From the NCBI GenBank assembly GCA_944989445.1, contig CALYLW010000968.1:62001-126000 (forward strand): DNA of 64,000 nucleotides. Reading direction: 5' to 3'. Shown one piece after another: positions 21,094-33,224 of the stretch (the first letter of the stretch is position 1; each line of letters starts with the position of its first letter). The notes under the pieces are model-generated. The model was not told where the DNA came from and did no database searches. It saw nothing but the letters and a program-made list of their open reading frames with translations. The position numbers were made by a program, and so were the translations under genes. Source of the DNA: Ampullaceana balthica (lineage: Eukaryota; Mollusca; Gastropoda; Lymnaeidae).

Positions 21094-21595
21094 AACGTTC
21101 TGGATGATTACAAGTTAATTAATGTATATTATACATGTATTACTCCATTATATATTTAGGATATTTCCAACCATTTTTGTGATCATGTGCAAGAATATCA
21201 ACATTTATCCTTTACCATTGACAACACAAGTTTCTTTTACTTTTACCTATCGGATAAATTTTTTTTTAGTTCATGGGAAGCAATTGTATTAAAATTGGCT
21301 ATTAATGTTTATCCCCCTTGGAATTTCCTGTTTATAAAATTATCTTTCTGTTTGGAAAATAATGGGTGTTGAGAATCATTAAAATCCCACTTTTATTTGT
21401 TATAATTCTGTAAGATTTTTAAATAACATTTCTGTTCAGTTAATATATTTGCTCAAAAAGAATCAAATTTACCATATTTACCCCAAATTGGATTGCAATT
21501 GCACAGTTATAATGTTATAAATTATTGCCGTGTGCATAGAGTTGTTCTCTTCCAGAACTACATTATTGAGATATTTTATTGTACATATTTTGAAT

Positions 21596-21601
21596 AATAA
21601 A
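21596..21601 (+). terminator. POLM: Candidate polyadenylation signal of the polymerase gene
   Basis: AATAAA about 500 nt past the stop codon, with AT-rich sequence around it and T-rich sequence further on. It is the clearest hexamer in the 3' flank; use is inferred. Confidence 0.45.
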
Positions 21602-21793
21602 CAATAACCCTCTATAAATTACATGTCAGTTTATGAAATAATAAAACATATTCCACATTAAAACATGTGACCAGTGTTAAGTTATTTTATCCATTGTTAA
21701 ATGTTGCTAAAAGGATTGCCCATAAATATTTTTAAAAATATATATTTATAAAAAAGAAAAAGTCAAAGACAAGTTTAACCTAACCAAATACAG

Positions 21794-22075
21794 TCCACAA
21801 TACTTGATCATGATGTCATTGTCTACAATACTTGATCATGATGGCATTGTCTACAATACTTGATCATGATGGCATTGTCCGCAATACTTGATCATGATGG
21901 CATTGTCCGCGATACTTGATCATGATGGCATTGTCCACGATACTTGATCATGATGGCATTGTCCGCGATACTTGATCATGATGGCATTGTCCGCAATACT
22001 TGATCATGATGGCATTGTCCACAATACTTGATCATGATGGCATTGTCCACAATACTTGATCATGATGGCATTGTC
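21794..22075 (+). repeat. 28-bp minisatellite, about 10 copies
   Basis: Unit ACAATACTTGATCATGATGG plus CATTGTCC. The unit includes the palindrome TTGATCA/TGATCA. Lies about 700 bp downstream of the polymerase stop codon. Confidence 0.94.
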
Positions 22076-22204
22076 TTCTTTTCTGCGGCGTTGATCCGGT
22101 TTGCCTCGCATGACCTGGCACCTTCGTGGATGGAAGAGCGCCAGGTGGATCGGTCCATTGCAGCTCGTTCCCACGTGTCTGGATTGATCATGTAGGCATC
22201 AAGT

Positions 22205-22375
22205 CAATGTTCCCTCTAAGGTTCTTTGGACAAAGTGCAATGTAAAAAAAACACCTCGTGTGCAAAGTTGCACATCATCAATTTTTTATGTAATATTTTA
22301 CAAAATATTCTGCCGGGTAATCCTAAACTGCTGCGCGGCGTCGGTCTGATATATGCACGGCCATGCAGCTGCATT
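22205..22375. mobile_element. hAT MITE, one end only (CAATGTTCCCTCTAAG family)
   Basis: Left terminus CAATGTTCCCTCTAAG as in the complete copy at 61326-61502. The interior shares the GTGTGCAAAGTTGCACA and TTTTACAAAATATT blocks in the opposite order or strand. No right end was found. Confidence 0.55.
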
Positions 22376-23290
22376 TAAATGAACATGGTTGGCGTCTCCT
22401 AGAAATTCATCACAGTTAATGCCACCGGCACACAAACACTATTAAATACTACTTTAGAAAATACTTTTTAACGCAATTTTCTTATGGGAAAAATTGCGTT
22501 TATATATTTGAAATTTGGGTCCTGTCTGTTCGAGCTTGCACAAGCAACTACTCCCGAACCATACAAGATAGAGGGTTCGGGTTTTTTACAAATATGTGAA
22601 GGAGGTCCCAGGGATGTGCACGGGCCAAAAAAATTCCCGAAAAGGTTTAATCGATTTCCTGGGGGGAAAAAAAAATTACTTTGCCAATTTCTCGGCAACC
22701 ATAACAGCTGTCGGGTTGAAACAAACGATAGCTAATAATATTTTAGAACAATGTTGGAGAAGGTATTTTTGAAAAATCTCTTTTCGTTCGACTCCCATAA
22801 TTTTAGCAGCAATTTGTAGATTGCAATTGTTTTGTTTACTTTCAGAATATTTGAAATGACCTTTAATGTAATCTACAATGATTTCCCTTGAATAAAAAAA
22901 AAGTCGGAAATTCTTTGTTGGCAATTGCGTTTAAATACTCATTCGAGATTGTGATTTCTTGTTTTTGAAATGAGTCATTGGTGGTAACTGAGTTACTCTC
23001 CGTACGATCCGTAAATATGTTTTGTAGTTTCAACAGAACGTGACTCCCAAGCCACGCCCAGTCGAGTGTAAATATGTTCTCGTTGAATGGAACTTGACTA
23101 CTGAGCCACAGAGTCGTGGTTACATCTTTTATCAAGGGGTCAGCTATACAAACGTCAGATGTATCACCCCTAGCCTTAAACCTGGTAAATATAATAAATC
23201 AACGCGGCAGACGTGTTGTAAAAATAATGTTGTCCCAGAACGGTTGTCAATACATGAACATAGGGGGTGAGACCGCAATCAGGCTTAAAG
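22376..23290. other. Intergenic, nothing assigned
   Basis: Contains one near-perfect hairpin (AACGCAATTTT...AAAAATTGCGTT, 22470-22500). No domain was recognised in the short open frames; they overlap on both strands and lack splice context. Confidence 0.3.
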
Positions 23291-23294
23291 ATTA

Positions 23295-23430
23295 GTAAAT
23301 GGATAGCATGTTAACAGGGTATGAGTTAGCCTGACAGGACGTAACAAAACAGCGAACGTTTCGGCAAAGAGCCCTCCTCATCCAACAAAAAGGTACACAA
23401 ATAAAACGAATATAAAGAAATAAAAAAATA
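23295..23430 (-). repeat. Dispersed repeat, inverted copy of 42850-42990
   Basis: On the minus strand it reads GGCTCTTTGCCGAAACGTTC, then GTCCTGTCAGGCTAACTCAT and ACCCTGTTAACATG. The plus-strand copy at 42850-42990 has the same blocks in the same order. Family unknown; no coding potential. Confidence 0.65.
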
Positions 23431-23856
23431 ATTAAAGACAAGAAAAATAAATCAGATGTCGCTCTTTTTCTTAATTTCATTTTTTTTTCAAATTCATCAT
23501 ATGACTTCTATTTGATATCTGACTATTTATATCTTACCTTGTCAGGGATTATTGAACACTCTCTTCTGTGAAATAAAACCTATCAACTAAATCCAAGATT
23601 CTCTTGTAATTACCCATGTAACATCTATCAAACTAAGTATTTATTATACATCTATTGGTCAAGGGATTTGTTACAATGATAAGCACGAGAACAGTGTTGT
23701 ATGGAGCCCTAGAAAGTATTACTTAAACGATATTTATTGTGGAGTCATAAGAGTTCTCGGCTGAGCTAGAATGGAGTCAAACCAACACATTAAGCTCCGC
23801 AGCCGCGAGGAGCTAACATGACGCAATGGCACGAGTGCATGGCAACAATAAACTGA

Positions 23857-26160
23857 GTAGTAGTCACCAACCCGTATAAATAGAGGTTGGTGTGTGGGTG
23901 GGGGGTAGTAGTCACCAACCCGTATAAATAGAGGTTGGTGTGTGGGTGGGGGGTAGTAGTCACCAACCCGTATAAATAGAGGTTGGTGTGTGGGTGGGGG
24001 GTAGTAGTCACCAACCCGTATAAATAGAGGTTGGTGTGTGGGTGGGGGGTAGTAGTCACCAACCCGTATAAATAGAGGTTGGTGTGTGGGTGGGGGGTAG
24101 TAGTCACCAACCCGTATAAATAGAGGTTGGTGTGTGGGTGGGGGGTAGTAGTCACCAACCCGTATGAATAGAGGTTGGTGTGTGGGTGGGGGGTAGTAGT
24201 CACCAACCCGTATAAATAGAGGTTGGTGTGTGGGTGGGGGGGTAGTAGTCACCAACCCGTATAAATAGAGGTTGGTGTGTGGGTGGGGGGTAGTAGTCAC
24301 CAACCCGTATAAATAGAGGTTGGTGTGTGGGTGGGGGGTAGAAGTCACCAACCCGTATAAATAGAGGTTGGTGTGTGGGTGGGGGGTAGTAGTCACCAAC
24401 CCGTATAAATAGAGGTTGGTGTGTGGGTGGGGGGTAGTAGTCACCAACCCGTATAAATAGAGGTTGGTGTGTGGGTGGGGGGTAGTAGTCACCAACCCGT
24501 ATAAATAGAGGTTGGTGTGTGGGTGGGGGGTAGTAGTCACCAACCCGTATAAATAGAGGTTGGTGTGTGGGTGGGGGGTAGTAGTCACCAACCCGTATGA
24601 ATAGAGGTTGGTGTGTGGGTGGGGGGTAGTAGTCACCAACCCGTATAAATAGAGGTTGGTGTGTGGGTGGGGGGTAGTAGTCACCAACCCGTATAAATAG
24701 AGGTTGGTGTGTGGGTGGGGGGTAGTAGTCACCAACCCGTATAAATAGAGGTTGGTGTGTGGGTGGGGGGTAGAAGTCACCAACCCGTATAAATAGAGGT
24801 TGGTGTGTGGGTGGGGGGTAGTAGTCACCAACCCGTATAAATAGAGGTTGGTGTGTGGGTGGGGGGTAGTAGTCACCAACCCGTATAAATAGAGGTTGGT
24901 GTGTGGGTGGGGGGTAGTAGTCACCAACCCGTATAAATAGAGGTTGGTGTGTGGGTGGGGGGGGTAGTAGTCACCAACCCGTATAAATAGAGGTTGGTGT
25001 GTGGGTGGGGGGTAGTAGTCACCAACCCGTATAAATAGAGGTTGGTGTGTGGGTGGGGGGGTAGTAGTCACCAACCCGTATAAATAGAGGTTGGTGTGTG
25101 GGTGGGGGGTAGTAGTCACCAACCCGTATGAATAGAGGTTGGTGTGTGGGTGGGGGGTAGTAGTCACCAACCCGTATAAATAGAGGTTGGTGTGTGGGTG
25201 GGGGGTAGTAGTCACCAACCCGTATAAATAGAGGTTGGTGTGTGGGTGGGGGGTAGTAGTCACCAACCCGTATAAATAGAGGTTGGTGTGTGGGTGGGGG
25301 GTAGTAGTCACCAACCCGTATAAATAGAGGTTGGTGTGTGGGTGGGGGGTAGTAGTCACCAACCCGTATAAATAGAGGTTGGTGTGTGGGTGGGGGGTAG
25401 TAGTCACCAACCCGTATAAATAGAGGTTGGTGTGTGTGGGGGGTAGTAGTCACCAACCCGTATAAATAGAGGTTGGTGTGTGTGGGGGGTAGTAGTCACC
25501 AACCCGTATAAATAGAGGTTGGTGTGTGGGTGGGGGGTAGAAGTCACCAACCCGTATAAATAGAGGTTGGTGTGTGGGTGGGGGGTAGTAGTCACCAACC
25601 CGTATGAATAGAGGTTGGTGTGTGGGTGGGGGGTAGTAGTCACCAACCCGTATAAATAGAGGTTGGTGTGTGGGTGGGGGGTAGTAGTCACCAACCCGTA
25701 TAAATAGAGGTTGGTGTGTGGGTGGGGGGTAGTAGTCACCAACCCGTATAAATAGAGGTTGGTGTGTGGGTGGGGGGTAGTAGTCACCAACCCGTATAAA
25801 TAGAGGTTGGTGTGTGTGGGGGGGGGTAGTAGTCACCAACCCGTATAAATAGAGGTTGGTGTGTGGGTGGGGGGTAGTAGTCACCAACCCGTATAAATAG
25901 AGGTTGGTGTGTGGGTGGGGGGTAGTAGTCACCAACCCGTATAAATAGAGGTTGGTGTGGGTGGGGGGTAGTAGTCACCAACCCGTATAAATAGAGGTTG
26001 GTGTGTGGGTGGGGGGTAGTAGTCACCAACCCGTATAAATAGAGGTTGGTGTGTGGGTGGGGGGTAGTAGTCACCAACCCGTATAAATAGAGGTTGGTGT
26101 GTGGGTGGGGGGTAGTAGTCACCAACCCGTATGAATAGAGGTTGGTGTGTGGGTGGGGGG
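23857..26160 (+). repeat. 48-bp minisatellite with TATA-bearing hairpin, about 48 copies
   Basis: Unit GTAGTAGTCACCAACCCGTA, TAAATAGAGGTTGGTG, TGTGGGTGGGGG. CACCAACC and GGTTGGTG form a perfect 8-bp stem around the 12-nt loop CGTATAAATAGA, which contains a consensus TATA box. The 3' part is G-rich. Copies vary by TATAAATA/TATGAATA, AGTAG/AGAAG and small length changes in the G run. Long open frames on the minus strand (16-residue periodicity) are a by-product of the 48-bp period. Confidence 0.97.
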
Positions 26161-27120
26161 GGTCCTATACCCCTTACCCCCACATCCCAGTACTGAATGA
26201 ACACATCAATGAAGTTAATGATTCAAGTTCGAAGTCTCCTCAAGATAAGGGGGCAGCAATAAAACAGAGTCTGAGGTATCGTGGAGTTTTATTGCTCATG
26301 GCTGTCAGTCGGGACAGGCCACCACAATGGACGTTTAGCACACAACACGACATGGCCAAGGGGATATAATGGGTTGCAAGCCAGCGATATTCCATGGATA
26401 AGTCTGGTGCAAGCACACCACTGAAACAGTGAGTCCATTTGTTCTAATATTAATTCCACGTGTGTATTTGCTGCGTGATGGCAGTATGTACACACCTCTG
26501 GATGGTGTGACATTCGTGGGAGGCTACCAGATCTCTTGTCGATTCGTTTTTGTGATTTCATAAGATGAAGAAAATGCCATAAGTGACATTCCCAATTTTC
26601 TCACTCTCTCTCTCTCTCTCCCATTTCTCCTTCATTTCTCCACGATCTCCACTCTCTCTCCTAACACACACATACAACGAACACATATTTCCGCTTCTTT
26701 CTCTCTTGTAACTTTAAACGTCACAAAAGGTCAATGTCAACCCGCTGCCTTTCCAAATCACCCAATTTATTTCCAACAAAGGCGATGTATTGTTTACAAT
26801 GTCTATATATTTGTAACACATTCAATGTGTTTACGACCCAATCAACGGATTGTTAAAACTGTCAATACATTTCTAACACTATTTATGACAGTCAATGTAT
26901 GTATGACACAGTCAATGTATTGCCAACCCATTCAGTGGTCCTCTAATCTACTGTTACTCTGTAGATAAGGATACAAACAACCGTTATTCTCGGGTACATT
27001 AACCCTTTCACTGCCACAATTATGTCAATATTGGAGGTTTTCCTTTCCTAATCGATATAGAAGGCAAAGGGCGGCTACCGTGTTTACAGCTCCTACACAT
27101 TAACGCCCCTTTATTTCATT
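26161..27120. other. Intergenic with CT run and degenerate 16-20 bp repeats
   Basis: A (CT)n stretch lies at 26600-26620, and 26780-26940 holds degenerate repeats around GTCAATGTATT. The rest shows no gene or element boundary. Confidence 0.4.
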
Positions 27121-27236
27121 CCTTATGTCAGGGGTGTCCAAACTTTTTGCATGGCGGGCCAAATTCCTTGAAATAAAGACCCTCGCGGGCCGGATTAAAA
27201 TTATACAAAAATGACATAAGTTGAGAAGTTTTTATA

Positions 27237-27710
27237 TCAAAATTTTAATGTGAAGAAGTGAAACTGAGATCTTGAATAGAGTAAATAATTGAGGTCAGGC
27301 TCAATGCCACTGGTTTTGATACGTATGATATCACGTATGTGAGAGTCACTTATTCTTGCCCTCACACGGTTCTTGTTAAAATTCATAACTGAAAATGTCT
27401 GCTCACACAAGTATGTCGAGCCAAACAAGCTGAGCATTTTCTTAGCAAATGTTCGAATCTCTTTGAATCTCTCTTTATCCAGCTGTCGGTAAAAGTAGTT
27501 GAGAGAAAGCTGTTGTTGTCTGCTGTGAATTTCATTATCACTTTGCAACTCAATGAGTTCCAGCTGCAGATTGCCTGGAGCATTATCAGGGTCAACAGAG
27601 AAAGGTGAAGAAAATAACATGATGTCCTTTTCAATAGTTGCAAAGTCCTGAAAGCGTCTTTGAAATTCATCAGCCAGGGATGTGATATCTGCAACATACC
27701 TCTCATGCAT
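27237..27710 (-). pseudogene. hAT transposase C-terminal dimerisation part
   Basis: Reads ADEFQRRFQDF, then NLQLELIELQSD and KKMLSLFGSTYLCEQTFSVM followed by NFNKNRVRARISD, the hAT C-terminal dimerisation signature (in this group CE.TFS.M in place of SERLFS). It stops just before the left terminal repeat. It is part of the internally deleted element at 27129-28760. Confidence 0.8.
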
Positions 27711-27714
27711 TTGG

Positions 27715-28050
27715 TCATTGAAGCTTCTTTCTGTGAATTTTCATCAAGCATTCTTTTACAAACTCGCCTTCAGTAAATGGATTGCTGTGTTTTGCTACCT
27801 CACAACTTGCCTTTGAGGAATTTTCATTTGCCTGACCGATTCTTGAAAATAAGCTTTGCTTTGAGGTTAATCCAGCTTCCAGTTCCTTCAGCTTCTCATT
27901 TCGTTCAGTTTCAGTCAATTTGTAATAGTTAGCATGTTCGGTCTGGTAGTGCCTCTTGATATTGAATTCCTTGAAAACAGCCACACACTCCGAACACATC
28001 AAACACATACACTTGTTATGTCGTTCAATGAAAAAAAATCCTTTTCCCAC
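27715..28050 (-). pseudogene. hAT transposase N-terminal part (zinc finger), GTF2IRD2/ZBED-like
   Basis: Reads CLMCSECVAVFKEFNIKRHY then QTEHA, a BED-like C2H2 finger of the kind found in hAT transposases and in the GTF2IRD2 and EPM2AIP1-type domesticated proteins. It continues YYKLTETERNEKLKELEAGL and runs out at about residue 111. The catalytic middle is missing and a frameshift separates it from the C-terminal part. Confidence 0.75.
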
Positions 28051-28768
28051 TTTTCTTTGTAGCGGCGCGCTTCTTCATCAACTTTACCTTTTTTACCTGC
28101 CTTCTCCATTCTAAAATAGGAATTAAAATGTCTAAATAACATCAACGTCACTATCAATATAACACACATTTTAATACATACATATAGATAAGTAGATTTG
28201 TTATATTTTCAGACTGAATTTAATAATGAAATTTTAACATTTACTAGCAACATGAGCGAATTGGAGTATGATTATACATGCATTTTTATTTTTAAAATTA
28301 TAATTTTCTATAACTTCTTTGTTTATTCCCGATCGTAGCAGTTTCGTTATTTACAAAATTTATAGATCTTAACATTTAAAAATTTCTTTAGAAAAAGACT
28401 GAATTACAGTGAATTACTGGCCTTTAAATTATAATTTTTTAAATTGTAGGACTGCGGAGATTAAACAAGACAAGGCTATCACAACTTGAAATCGATTTTC
28501 AAGACTTTAGAAATAAATAAATCTTTTGTTCATTAATTCATTCAAATTCAATTATTAAAATAATGAGACACAATTTAATAATCTTCAGTGTGCAAGAGCG
28601 TCTGTAATATAAGATAGAAATCAGATAAAACAGAACACAATTTCTACTTTTCTAATAAATATACTATATTTACAGAAATGATAGGTCAATGCATTAATTA
28701 TTTCAGATGAGGCCGCGGGCCAGTTAAAATGGCTTCGCGGGCCGGTTTTGGACATCCCTGCCTTATGT

Positions 28769-29493
28769 GGAGCTTGCTTTATTTGTTGAATACTGTTTTC
28801 TTAACACAACAGAGTCGTATTTTCAATCAACCAAATAGATAAGTTTCACTTCATACAGATGGCAATCTCTGACAAACATCCGTACAATGATTGCCGTTAA
28901 ATGATTATCGTTCAATTATTCGTTAAATGGTTATCGTTCAATGATTTCCGTTCAATGCTGCCGCTCAATTATCGCTGTTATAAAAAAAGAGTTACATCTG
29001 TGTTGTTTGTAGCATTAAGATTTGTTCCGTTTCGTCCCATGATTCTAAAAATAATTCATGTATATTCAAGTCCCAATCACCTCCCCCACCCCCTTTTTGC
29101 AAATTGGATCCCATGGCGCTGGACCACTGAAGGGATCAGGGCCCCTGGGGCGCCGCATTTGTAATGACGCTACTCGGGCACTTATAACGTCATACTTGAG
29201 CGCCATCTATATTACATTATATGATGGAATAACTCCACACAAATCTCTTGCAAACGAGACATTGAACTTTTACTTTAGAGAAAATCTCAACAGTAACTTT
29301 CTTTTGATAACATCACAGACACAAACAAAATAACAACAAAGCAAACATACGACTCCTCATATTAACGGAAGGAAATTTTAAAAAGGACCAACATTAATAG
29401 AAACAATTAGCGCTTCCACAACTCGACTGGTTGTTTGATGGATTCTATCATAAAAAGCCGAAATCAGTGCGTCTACAGCGATCACATTTAGTG
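28769..29493. other. Intergenic with degenerate 18-bp repeats
   Basis: 28883-28980 repeats variants of GTTCAATGATTGCCGTTAAA. No gene recognised. Confidence 0.35.
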
Positions 29494-29501
29494 TATAGAG
29501 A

Positions 29502-29698
29502 CATAGGCGTCACTAAGGCTGGTGTCACCCGGGGCGGCAGATTATGGTGTCACCCCCTAACGACTTAACCCATAGCATTCATCCGAGTCTTCCAGTGCCA
29601 AATAACGGGAACATACAGAATTTTACAGTTTGGTGTCACACCCCTGATGTTGTCACCCTTGGCGGCCCGCCCCTCCGCACCCCCTAGTGACGCCACTG
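29502..29698. mobile_element. hAT MITE, 197 bp, 8-bp target duplication
   Basis: Ends CATAGGCGTCACTA and TAGTGACGCCACTG with subterminal GGCGGC on both sides, flanked by TATAGAGA (29494-29501 and 29699-29706). No coding capacity. Confidence 0.88.
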
Positions 29699-29709
29699 TA
29701 TAGAGATTA

Positions 29710-30640
29710 AATGAGATTAAATTTTTTAAAAAAAGGACTATTGCGGCAAATATCTAGTAGGCATTAGTTGTATAGCTGTACAAAGGACAGATATGGCAAA
29801 TAAATTGAAATAAGGCTAAAATGATCAGCTGGTATGGATATTCAACCCCACTCCACCCCCTACCCTGAACAGGGCAGAAATGCGATCAATGCTCTTTACT
29901 TTCATCAAGAATTATAATCTAATGATCTAAGTTTTTCTTCTTAAATAAATCAAATGGAGATGGGCTCTTTCCTTTTAGCCGGCATTTTAGACAAATTATT
30001 CTCCCTGTTGTTCCATATGGCAGCAGACCCGATAGGTATTGTAAATATAAAGATGATCTTAAAGTTAGAGTAAAAAACTGTGAACGAATGATCTATGATG
30101 GTCTATGACATCACTGACACTTTCCCGGGGGACTTTTCAACTGGTCATTGGTTACTCAAATACCATTGGTTCGAGGTAGACACCTCGAGATTTCTTCTTT
30201 GTTTTAAATACATGTGTAATTGTATTTTCCCCCCTTTTCTGATCCGATGAAATGGTGACAGCATTAAATTTATAAATTTTATAAATGCTCATTTACGTTT
30301 AATAAATTTACCCGTAGACGAATTCGTTCTGAACTGCAATGGAACGTCACTGCCCGCCGCGGCTGGCCATTACGTCAATAAAATTGTTACTGAATCCAAG
30401 TCTGACAACGGGTACTTTTGCTTTTTTCTGTTTGAACTATTTTTATTTACCCTAGCCCTAGCACGCCCCACTTCACCCCCACCTTAGTACGTCAGTAGGA
30501 TTCCTTTAATAACTAGGTCCACACAACACAACGAGAAACTACGATAAAATCTGAGTCTTGCCGGGGTTAACGATAACAGTAGACATAGAACACACACACA
30601 TGTTTGTTCTAGTTTTTGAAAGGTTTAGAGATCTAACCAC
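29710..30640. other. Intergenic, nothing recognised
   Basis: AT-rich with pyrimidine-rich patches. No exon, element end or array could be supported. Confidence 0.3.
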
Positions 30641-30650
30641 AACGACCAGA

Positions 30651-31138
30651 AACAAACAACAGTCAGTGACAACAAAGAATAACAAGCAACAGTCAGTGAC
30701 AACAAAGAATAACAAGCAACAGTCAGTGACAACAAAGAATAACAAGCAACAGTCAGTGACAACAAAGAATAACAAACAACAGTCAGTGACAACAAAGAAT
30801 AACAAACAACAGTCAGTGACAACAAAGAATAACAAACAACAGTCAGTGACAACAAAGAATAACAAGCAACAGTCAGTGACAACAAAGAATAACAAGCAAC
30901 AGTCAGTGACAACAAAGAATAACAAGCAACAGTCAGTGACAACAAAGAATAACAAACAACAGTCAGTGACAACAAAGAATAACAAGCAACAGTCAGTGAC
31001 AACAAAGAATAACAAACAACAGTCAGTGACAACAAAGAATAACAAGCAACAGTCAGTGACAACAAAGAATAACAAACAACAGTCAGTGACAACAAAGAAT
31101 AACAAGCAACAGTCAGTGACAACAAAGAATAACAAACA
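30651..31138 (+). repeat. 30-bp minisatellite, about 16 copies
   Basis: Unit CAACAGTCAGTGACAACAAA plus GAATAACAAG, alternating with an AACAAA-ending variant. No stop occurs in several frames on both strands because the period is a multiple of three. Followed by a (CAA)n run at 31195-31215. Confidence 0.96.
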
Positions 31139-31224
31139 CAAATAACTACACAAGCTAACCTCTGCAACATTCAGAGGCCAGAAGAACTGACAAAACAACA
31201 ACAACAACAACAACAATAACAACA

Positions 31225-32040
31225 TTTTAAAAAGTAATATATAAACGCCTTCAAGTTAAAAAAAAAGCAAGTAAGAAAATAAATAAAAAATCAGCGTACA
31301 CAGATCAATAGCTAAGTACAAGCAAAAAGAAAAAAAAATGTTTCAAATTCTAACGAAGCAAAGTCACAAGCGAGTTTGTAAGCAAGATAAATTTCTCAGG
31401 CTCAATTATTTCTTTGGAACACGGGTACTGACGGATTGGGTGTGCCGACACGGTTGGGTGAATAGCGACGGAATCTAAGCCTACAGGGGCAGTTTGGTTC
31501 AATGGTTTCATTTCGTCTGCGAATGTGGGACGTTATAACATGGAGTTGGGTGTGTTTTACATTTCTGACTTCCCAATGGCGAAATGAGGCTAACATTCTG
31601 GTAAGTGTTTTGCCGGAGTTGTGTATTGTAGGATTAACATTTGTCATTTTGATTTGTTCTCTATCTCTTTGTCATGTCTATCTTTGTGAGTCTCGACTAA
31701 GAAGTCTAACACAAAAGTAAACAACACCTCTCTTATCTGATTAAAAGAAAAGACAGGTGTTCTTTAATTTTATAAATATATATTTAAAAATATTCCGAGA
31801 ACTTATTGGCATAGAGGAAAACTCGGTGCACAAAGTGAAAATATGTGGTATAACAATAAACACAACGTAGACACATATAACTCAAACCACAGAATGCTTA
31901 ACTTGCTAGATACTGAACTTACATGCAGGAACTGTACCCAGATAAAGATATGGTACTTTACCATAAGGCAGATAAATAGCCTTATATTAGATAAAAGTTT
32001 GTCGTTTTAAGTCAACTGTAAGTTTAACTATAAGGAGTTG
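31225..32040. other. Intergenic, nothing recognised
   Basis: AT-rich sequence with no supported gene or element. Confidence 0.3.
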
Positions 32041-32045
32041 AGTCT

Positions 32046-32115
32046 CATAGGAGGTGTTGTGACATAGGAGGTGTTGTGACATAGGAGGTGTTGTGACATA
32101 GGAGGTGTTGTGACA
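32046..32115 (+). repeat. 17-bp minisatellite, 4 copies
   Basis: Unit ATAGGAGGTGTTGTGAC, perfect. Confidence 0.9.
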
Positions 32116-32279
32116 TGTTGTGTTCAGTTAAAGTCACTGTAACAGTAACAGTTAATGGGAATCAAACATTTCCAAGTGGTATTATGTAGACATCGTAAAG
32201 GTTAAATACAGAGAACAACTGCCACAATTTCCTAGCATAATGTGATTGACTTTCAGATAGCTCCGTTATCCTGTGATAA

Positions 32280-32810
32280 AATACTAGACGTCCCGTGGCG
32301 TAGCATACGCCGTAGACTTGCTCATGGAGAGTGCAAAGAAAGTGAAGAAAGAACGGACACAAACTGCAGCATGAAGAAATCAAAGCAACGCGAGTGAACG
32401 TCGTTTGGGGAACTGCCAACTCATTGTTGGTTTCGAGACATTTGCAGGCGAAATTCGGTACACCCCTAACTTCTATGGTCAGCTATAAAACGATTATCGG
32501 TTTAAAATCGGAGTTACATAATCGATAATCGGTTTTCAAAAAAATATAAAAAAAATATAAATAAATCAATAAATAAAAAAGCAACAAAAAAAACAACAAC
32601 AACAACATGCAATTAACAACCCTAAATATGACTAACCCTCGCTAGGGTCGGCCAATCACAGTTTATGTTTAAGAGTTCCTTCTTTTCATTCACTCACAGT
32701 CGTTTTCCCAAACCCACCCCATTTTGACAACTGTGTCTTTCATGAAGTCTTCACCCGTCACTACATCATTTGTGGCGTAAGCTACGCCGCGGGTCAGCTA
32801 GTATCTTCAA
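32280..32810. mobile_element. Two fragments of the tRNA-Val SINE family
   Basis: 32285-32400 is an inverted 3' part (GGCGTAGCATACGCC on this strand). 32625-32810 is a direct part with CGCTAGGGTCGGCCAATCAC and GGCGTAAGCTACGCCGCGGG. Both match the SINE at 17118-17526. Confidence 0.6.
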
Positions 32811-32999
32811 TAAAGGTATAAACAACCCCGTAAAAACAAAGTTTTTGACTATAAATCACTTATATATGAGACATAACTAAAAGTATTGATTATGTTCAAA
32901 AGTGACAAACATTTACAGACTGAAACCGAAATGATCTCCCTTGGCTTTAAAACTAGGTCAACTCTAGCAGACGACGACGAAACATTCTAAATAGTGATT

Positions 33000-33190
33000 T
33001 ATATAGTATAGATAAACTAAAATGCATTAATTTAATTACGGTATGTTCGATCGATCTGAAATTTTGAGACGATGCATTGTTAGGTGAGACGGGTCCGTGT
33101 GCCAAATTTCAGCTCGATGGCTTCACTGGAAGTGGGTCATTTTCGACTTTTGTTTTTCCGCGGGCGGACGGGCGTCACGGGACGACGGTC
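33000..33190 (+). repeat. Dispersed repeat, GATCGATCTGAAATTTTGA family, copy 3
   Basis: ATAGATAAACTAAAATGCAT then TTCGATCGATCTGAAATTTT and ATGCATTGTTAGG, as in the copy at 1781. Downstream it diverges into GC-rich sequence with GGGCGGACGGGCG. Confidence 0.6.
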
Positions 33191-33224
33191 GACGACGAAT
33201 GAGACGGCGGTGAAGTTAATATAA

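Larger units (their letters stand above)
27129..28760 (-). mobile_element. hAT transposon, internally deleted, 8-bp target duplication
   Basis: Ends CAGGGGTGTCCAAACTTTTT and GGTTTTGGACATCCCTG with subterminal GCGGGCC motifs, flanked by CCTTATGT on both sides (27121-27128, 28761-28768). The coding remnants are on the minus strand. At 1.6 kb the element is far shorter than an autonomous hAT, so the transposase core has been deleted. Confidence 0.92.

Noticed and set aside
22484..23270. Several 75-90 aa frames on both strands
   Set aside because: No recognisable domain, mutually overlapping, no splice sites that extend them.
23734..26204. Very long minus-strand open frames with 16-residue repeats
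   Set aside because: They follow from a stop-free 48-bp period; similar frames exist in more than one frame, with no start, signal or splice context.
26142..26561. 75-90 aa frames next to the 48-bp array
   Set aside because: Opposite-strand overlap and no family resemblance.
30539..31225. Open frames on both strands with 10-residue periodicity, one very hydrophobic
   Set aside because: A 30-bp minisatellite read in several frames; no reason to believe any is translated.
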